From Bugula neritina (lineage: Eukaryota > Bryozoa > Gymnolaemata > Cheilostomatida > Bugulidae), in NCBI GenBank assembly GCA_964035545.1, contig OZ037771.1:10237408-10301407 (forward strand): a stretch of DNA of 64,000 nt, read 5' to 3'. Each line of letters starts with the position of its first letter. Position 1 is the first letter of the stretch. This document shows, piece by piece, positions 56,201 through 64,000 of the stretch. Below the pieces are notes generated by a model, which saw only the letters and a list, made by a program, of their open reading frames with translations, did no database searches and was not told the DNA's origin. A program made the translations under genes and the position numbers.

Positions 56201-59200
56201 GCAACATACGTAAATACAATGTAACATACTGAAATACACTGCAACATACTGCAACATACTGAAGTACACTGTAATATATTGAACTACACTGCAACACATT
56301 GGAATATACTGCAACACACTGAAATATACTAAAACATACTGAAATATACTGCAACATACTGCAACATACTGAAATATACTGTAACAAACTGAAATACACT
56401 GCAACACATTGGAATATACTGCAACATACCCTAATATATTGTAATATACTTAAATATACTGCAACATACCGCAACATACTGAAATACATTGTAACAAACT
56501 GAAATACACTGCAACACATTGGTATATACTGCAACATACCCAAAAACATGGTAATATACTGAAATATACTGAAATACACTCTAACACATTGAAAAATACT
56601 GCAACATACTGAAAGACACTACAACTCACTGAAGTATAGTGTTATATACGGAAATGTTATGTAACATACTGATATTTACTGTAACACGCTGAAATATACT
56701 GCAACATACTGAATTACACTGTAACGTACCGAAATAAACTGCAACATACTGCAACATACTGAATTACACAGTAACATACTAAAATACACTGCAACATTCT
56801 GCAACATACTTCAACATACTGAAATAGACTGTAACATGATGAAATACACTGCAACATACTGCAACATACTGAAATACACTGTAACATACTGCAACATGCT
56901 GAAATACACTGTAACAAACTGAAACACTTTGCAACACATTGAAATATACCGCAACACACTGAAATATACTGCAACACATCAAAGTACATCGTAATATACG
57001 GACATGTACTGTAGCAGACTGAAACACACTGAAACATACTGAAACATACTTAGACATACTGAAATACACTGCAACATACTGCAACATACTGAAGTACACT
57101 GTAACGTTTTGAAATACACTGCAACACATTGGAATATCTTACAACACACTGAAATATACTGCAACATACTGAAATATACTGCAACATACTGCAACATACT
57201 GAAATACACTGTAACATACTGCAACATACTGAAATACACTGTAACAAACCGAAATACACTGCAATACATTGAAATATACCGCAACACACTGGAATATACT
57301 GCAACACATCCAAGTACATCGTAATATACAGACATGTACTGTAACATACTGAAACATACTGAAACATACTGAAACAAAATGAAATATACTGTAACACACT
57401 GAAAAATACTGCAAAATGCTGAAATATACTGTAACACAGTGAAGTATACTGCAAAAATCTGAAACATACTGTAACATACTAAAACATGAGCAATATACTG
57501 AAAAATGCTTCAACATACTCAAATATACTGCAAGATACTGCAACATACGTAAATACACTGTAACATACTGAAATACACTGCAACATACTGCAACATACTG
57601 AAATACACTGTTACATACTAAAATACACTGCAACATACTAAAATACACTGCAACATTCTGCACTCTGCAACATACTTCAACATACTGAAATACACTGTAA
57701 AATAATGAAATACACTGCAACACATTGAAATATACTGCAACAAACTGAAATATACTGTAACATACTGAAATTTACTGCAACATACTGAAATACACTGCAA
57801 CATATCAAAGTATATCGTAATATATGGACATGTACTGTAACATACTGAAACACACTGAAACATACTGAAACATACTGAAACATACTTCAACACACTGAAA
57901 TATACTAAAATATACTGAAATATACTGCAACATACTGAAATACACTGTAACAAACTGAAATACACTGCAACACATTGGAATATACTGCAACATACCCTAA
58001 TATTTTGTAATATACTGAAATATACTGAAATACACTGTAACACATTGAAAAATACTGCAACATACTGAAAGACACTACAACTCACTGAAGTATAGTGTAA
58101 TATACGGAAATGTACTGTAACATACTGACATTCACTGTAACACACTGAAATATACTGCAACATGCTGAAATACACTGTAACATACCGAAATAAACTGCAA
58201 CATACCGCAACATACTGAAATACACTGTAGCATACTAAAATACACTGCAAAATTTTGCAACATACTTCAACATACTGAAATACACTATGACATAATGAAA
58301 TACAGTGCAACACACTGAAAAGTACTGCAACACACTGAAATATACTGCAACATACTGAAATGTACTTCAACATACTGAAAAACACTGCAACATATCGCAG
58401 TATATCGTAATATACGGACATGTACTGTAGCAGACTGAAACACGCTGAAACATACTGAAACATACTTAAACATACTGAAATACACTGCAACATACTGCAA
58501 CATACTGAAGTACACTGTAACGTTTTTGAAATACACTGCAACACATTGAAATATACAGCAACACACTGAAATATACTGCAACACATCCAAGTACATCGTA
58601 ATATACGGACATGTACTGTAACATACTGAAACATACTGAAACAAAATGAAATATACTGTAACACACTGAGTAATACTGCAAAATGCTGAAATATACTGGA
58701 ACACAGTGAAGTATACTGCAAAATTCTGAAATATACTGTGAGATACTGAAATAAGCCTCAACATACTCAAATATACTGCAAGATACTGCAACATACGTAA
58801 ATACAATGTAACATACTGAAATACACTGCAACATACTGCAACATACTGAAGTACACTGTAATATATTGAACAACACTGCAACACATTGGAATATACTGCA
58901 ACACACTGAAATATACTAAAACATACTGAAATATACTGCAACATACTGCAACATACTGAAATATACTGTAACAAACTGAAATACACTGCAACACATTGGA
59001 ATATACTGCAACATACCCTAATATATTGTAATATACTTAAATATACTGCAACATACCACAACAAACTGAAACACATTGTAACAAACTGAAATACACTGTA
59101 ACACATTGGTATATACTGCAACATACCCAAAAACATGGTAATATACTGAAATATACTGAAATACACTCTAACACATTGAAATATACTGCAACATACTGAA

Positions 59201-60449
59201 AGACACTACAACTCACTGAAGTATAGTGTTATATACGGAAATGTTATGTAACATACTGATATTTACTGTAACAAGCTGAAATATACTGCAACATACTGAA
59301 ATACACTGTAACGTACCCAAATAAACTGCAACATACTGCAACATACTGAATTACACAGTAACATACTAAAATACACTGCAACATTCTGCAACATACTTCA
59401 ACATACTGAAATAGACTGTAACATAATGAAATACACTGCAACATACTGCAACATACTGAAATACACTGTAACATACTGCAACATACTGAAATACACTGTA
59501 ACAAACTGAAATACACTGCAACACATTGAAATATACCGCAACACACTGAAATATACTGCAACATACTGAAATACACTGTAACGTACCGAAATAAACTGCA
59601 ACATACTGCAACATACTGAATTACACAGTAACATACTAAAATACACTGCAACATTCTGCAACATACTTCAACATACTGAAATAGACTGTAACATAATGAA
59701 ATACACTGCAACATACTGCAACATACTGAAATACACTGTAACATACTGCAACATACTGAAATACACTGTAACAAACTGAAACACTCTGCAACACATTGAA
59801 ATATACCGCAACACACTGAAATATACTGCAACACATCCAAGTACATCGTAATATACGGACATGTACTGTAGCAGACTGAAACACACTGAAACATACTGAA
59901 ACATACTTAAACATACTGAAATACACTGCAACATACTGCAACATACTGAAGTACACTGTAACGTTTTGAAATACACTGCAACACATTGGAATATCTTACA
60001 ACACACTGAAATATACTGCAACATACTGAAATATACTGCAACATACTGCAACATACTGAAATACACTGTAACATACTGCAACATACTGAAATACACTGTA
60101 ACAAACCGAAATACACTGCAATACATTGAAATATACCGCAACACACTGGAATATACTGCAACACATCCAAGTACATCGTAATATACAGACATGTACTGTA
60201 ACATACTGAAACATACTGAAACATTCTGAAACAAAATGAAATATACTGTAACACACTGAATAATACTGCAAAATGCTGAAATATACTGTAACACAGTGAA
60301 GTATACTGCAAAAATCTGAAACATACTGCAACATACTAAAACATGAGCAATATACTGAAAAATGCTTCAACATACTCAAATATACTGCAAGATACTGCAA
60401 CATACGTAAATACACTGTAACATACTGAAATACACTGCAACATACTGCA
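53255..60449 (+). repeat. 7,195-bp tandem duplication, copy 2
   Basis: This is the near-identical partner of 46060-53254. After about 60468 the sequence leaves the repeat (AATATTGAAA units instead of the ATATTGAAAA series). A further related fragment at about 61190-61570 resembles 45940-46330. No gene is present. Confidence 0.93.
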
Positions 60450-63400
60450 ACATACTGAAGTACACTGCAAAATATTGAAACACACTGCAACACATTGGAA
60501 TATACTGCAACACACTGAAATATTGTGTAACATACTAAATACACTGCAACAAAGCGCATCATACTGAAGTACACTGTACATATTGAAAAACAGTGCAACA
60601 CATTGAAATATACTTCAACACACTGAAATATACTAAAACATACTGAAATATACTGAAATATACTGCAACATACTGAAATATACGGTAACAAACTTAAATA
60701 GACTGCAACACATTGGAATAAACTGCAACATACCCTAATATATTGTAATATACTTAGATATACTGCAACATACCGCAACATACTGAAATACACTGTAACA
60801 AACTGAAATACACTGCAACACATTGGTATATACTGCAACATACCCAAATACATGGTAATATACTTCAACATACTGAAATACACCGTAACATAATGAAATA
60901 CACTGCAACACATTGAAATATACTGCAACAAACTGAAATATACTGCAACATACTGAAATGTACTGCAACATACTGAAATACACTGCAACATATCGAAGTA
61001 TATCGTAATATACGGACATGTACTGTAACATACTGAAACATACTGTAACAAAATGAAATATACTGTAACACACTGAGTAATACTGCAAAATGCTGAAATT
61101 TACTGTGAAACAGTTAAGTCTACTGCAAAATTCTGAAATATACTGTATTATACTGAAATAGGCCTCAACATACTCAAATATACTGCAAGATACTGCAACA
61201 TACAGAAATACACTGTAACATTCCGGAAAGCACTGCAACATACTGCAACATACTGAAGTACACTGTAACATACTGTCATATACTGAAATACACTGCAACA
61301 AACTGCAACATACTGAAGTACACTGTACATATTGAAAAACACTGCAAAACACTGAAATGTACTGCAACACGCTGAAATATACTGCAAAATACTGAAATAT
61401 ACTTCAACATACTGCAACATACTGTACGACACTACAACTCACTGAAGTATAGTGCAATATACAGAAATGTACTGTAACATACTGATATTTACTGTAACAC
61501 ACTGAAATATACTGCAACATACTGAAATACACTGTAACATACCGAAATAAGCTGCAACATACTGCAACATACTGAAATAGACTGTAACATAATGAAATAC
61601 ACTGCAACATACTGCAACATACTGAAATACACTGTAACATACTGCAACATACTGAAATACACTGTAACGTACCGAAATAAACTGCAACATACTGCAACAT
61701 ACTGAATTACACAGTAACATACTAAAATACACTGCAACATTCTGCAACATACTTCAACATACTGAAATAGACTGTAACATAATGAAATACACTGCAACAT
61801 ACTGCAACATACTGAAATACACTGTAACATACTGCAACATACTGAAATACACTGTAACATACTGCAACATACTGAAATACACTGCAACATACTAAAATAC
61901 ACTGCAACATACTAAAATGCACTGCAACATACTAAAATACAATGCAACATTCTGCAACATACTTCAACATACTGAAATACACCGTAACATAATGAAATAC
62001 ACTGCAACACCTTGAAATATACTGCAACGAACTGAAATATACTGCAATATAGTGAAGTGTACTGCAACATACTGAAATACACTGCAACATATCGAAGTAT
62101 ATCGTAATATACGGACATGTACAATAACATACTAAAACATGCTGAAAAATACTGGAACATACTGAAATACACAGCAACATACTGCAACATACTGAAGTAC
62201 ACTGTAACATATTGAAATACACTGCAACACATTGAAATTTACTGCAACACACTGAAATATACTGCAACACATCAGAGTACATTGTAATATACGGACATGT
62301 ACTGTAACATACTGAAACATACTGAAACATACTGAAACAAAATGAAATATACTGTAACACACTGAGTAATACTGCAAAATGCTGAAATATACTGTAACAT
62401 ACTAAAATACACTGCAACGTTCTGCAACATACTTCAACATACTGAAATACACTGTAACATAATGAAACACACTGCAACACATTGAAATATACCGCAACAC
62501 ACTGGAATATACTGCAACACATATAAGTACATCGTAATATATGGACATGTACTGTAACATACTGAAACATACTGAAACATACTGAAACAAAATGAAATAT
62601 ACTGTAACACAGTGAAGTATACTGCAATATTCTGAAACCTACTGTAACATACTGAAACATGGGCATTATACTGAAAAATGCCTCAACATACTCAAATACA
62701 CTGCAAGATACTGCAACATACGTAAATACACTATAACATACTGAAATACACTGCAACATACTGCAACATACTGAAGTACACTGTAAAATATTGAAATACA
62801 CTGCAACACAATGGAATATACTGCAACACACTGAACTATACTGCAACACATTGAAATTTATTGCAACATACTGAAATACACTGTAACTTGCCAAAATAAA
62901 CTGCAACATACTGCAACATACTGAAATACACTGTAACATACTAAAATACACTGCAAAAAATCTGCAACATACTTCAACATACTGAAATACACTGTAACAT
63001 AATGAAATACACTGCAACACATTGAAATATACTGCAACACACTGAAATATACTGCAACACATCCAAGTACATTGTAATATACGGACATGTACTGTATTAG
63101 ACTGAAACATACTGAAACATACTGAAACAAAAAATAATATACTGTGACACACTGAGTAATACTGCAAAATGCTGAAATATACTGTAACACAGTGAAGTAT
63201 ACTGCAAAATTCTGACGCATACTGTAACATACTGAAACATGAGCAATATACTGAAAAATGCCTCAACATGCTCAAATACACTGCAAGATACTGCAACATA
63301 CGTAAATACACTGTAAAATATTGAAATACACTGCAACACAATGGAATGTACTGCAACAAACTGAACTATACTGCAACATACTGAAACATACTGCAACATA

Positions 63401-64000
63401 CTGAAAGACACCACAACTCACTGAAGTATAGTGCAATATACAGAAATGTACTGTAACATACCGATGTTTACTGTAACACACTTAAATATACTGCAACATA
63501 CTGAAATACACTGTAACATACCGAAATAAGCTGCAACATACTGCAACATACTGAAATGCACTGCAACATACTAAAATACACTGCAACATACTAAAATACA
63601 CTGCAACATTCTGCAACATACTTCAACATACTGAAATAAACCGTAACATAATGAAATACACTGCAACACCTTGAAATATACTGCAACATACCCTAATATA
63701 TTGTAATATACTGAAAAATACTACAACATACCGCAACATACTGAAAAACACTGTAACAAACTGAAATACGCTGCAACACATTGGAATATACTGCAACATA
63801 CCCAAATAAATGGTAATATACTGAAACATACTGAAATACACTGTAACACATTGAAAAACACTGCAACATACTGAAACACACTACAACTCACTGAAGTATA
63901 GTGTAATTTACTGAAATGTACTGTAACATACTGATATTTACTGCAACACACTGAAATATACTGCAACATACTGAAATACACTGTAACATACAAAAATAAA
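60450..64000 (+). repeat. Array tail with mixed block fragments
   Basis: The 10-bp array continues to the window end. About 61190-61570 resembles 45940-46330 (shared CATTCCGGAAAGC and CTGTACGACAC units). A run of alternating GCAACATACTGAAATACACT-type units at 61580-61900 is nearly homogeneous. The last 300 bp resemble 5240-5560. No gene or end of the array is seen. Confidence 0.8.

Larger units (their letters stand above)
23622..64000 (+). repeat. Satellite array of a 10-bp unit, right segment
   Basis: The same 10-bp array resumes after the transposon in the same orientation and runs to the window end without another interruption. The first kilobase after the break (23622-24600) matches the array following 7611 and 16490, so the transposon split a pre-existing block. 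Unit composition is the same as on the left: A-rich and G-poor on the plus strand (about 45% A, 25% C, 20% T, 10% G in the core 20-mer), with CpG confined mostly to diverged marker units. Several large direct duplications lie here and are listed separately. No gene, RNA gene or second mobile element was seen in these 40 kb. Confidence 0.97.

Noticed and set aside
1-64000. CRISPR array
   Set aside because: The array is regular, but the unit is 10 bp with no unique spacers and no cas genes, and the transposons are of eukaryotic type.
1-64000. Telomeric repeat or CENP-B box
   Set aside because: No TTAGGG-, TTAGG- or TTTAGGG-type tandem and no match to the canonical CENP-B box was seen; the unit YAYACTGNAA is different.

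Overview
This window is eukaryotic nuclear repeat DNA, most likely from an animal. About 59.65 kb of the 64 kb (1-19277 and 23622-64000) is one tandem array of a degenerate 10-bp unit, consensus YAYACTGNAA; common forms are CATACTGAAA, TACACTGCAA, CATACTGCAA and TACACTGTAA. Every unit points the same way, the array runs off both ends of the window, and it holds roughly 5,900-6,000 units. I find no functional protein-coding gene. The many long open frames on the minus strand follow from the repeat: the reverse-complement unit carries no stop in any frame, while the plus-strand unit puts a TGA (in CTGAAA) into every frame within 30 bp.

The array has higher-order structure. Multi-kilobase blocks are duplicated in direct orientation. 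The clearest is a near-identical tandem pair of 7,195-bp units (about 46060-53254 and 53255-60449). Others are a 770-bp tandem pair (about 33331-34870), a 270-bp tandem pair (about 52110-52650), and blocks recurring at offsets of about 2.59, 2.75-2.8, 2.98, 6.1, 6.4, 7.1, 8.2, 8.9 and 9.25 kb. Paralogous blocks often differ by whole 10- or 20-bp units, as expected from unit-level slippage or unequal exchange. Recurrent diverged units (the CGGACATG group, the 9-bp unit CATGAGCAA, the TACAACTCAC unit) occur in fixed order and mark the higher-order repeats.

The only interruption is 19278-23621, a 4,344-bp Tc1/mariner-type DNA transposon with 27-bp perfect terminal inverted repeats, TA target duplications and a decayed DD34E-type transposase. 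The transposase has three frameshifts, three further stops, and the third catalytic acidic residue replaced by Arg. Inside it sits a second element, 20157-22726 (2,570 bp), with about 175-bp imperfect inverted repeats starting CACAG and a 3-bp ATC duplication. Taking out this insert and one ATC joins the two transposase halves in frame. The inner element encodes no recognisable protein but holds a tRNA-like Pol III unit (A box, B box, T8) at about 21742-21822. Paralogous array copies at 7611 and 16490 keep the uninterrupted target, so they serve as empty sites for the outer insertion.

Order of events inferred from the nesting: the 10-bp array and its blocks formed, the Tc1-like element inserted at a TA, the CACAG element inserted into it, and both decayed. 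The interrupted block has not been re-amplified within this window, whereas the 46-60 kb part underwent a recent 7.2-kb duplication. The species cannot be named from this sequence.
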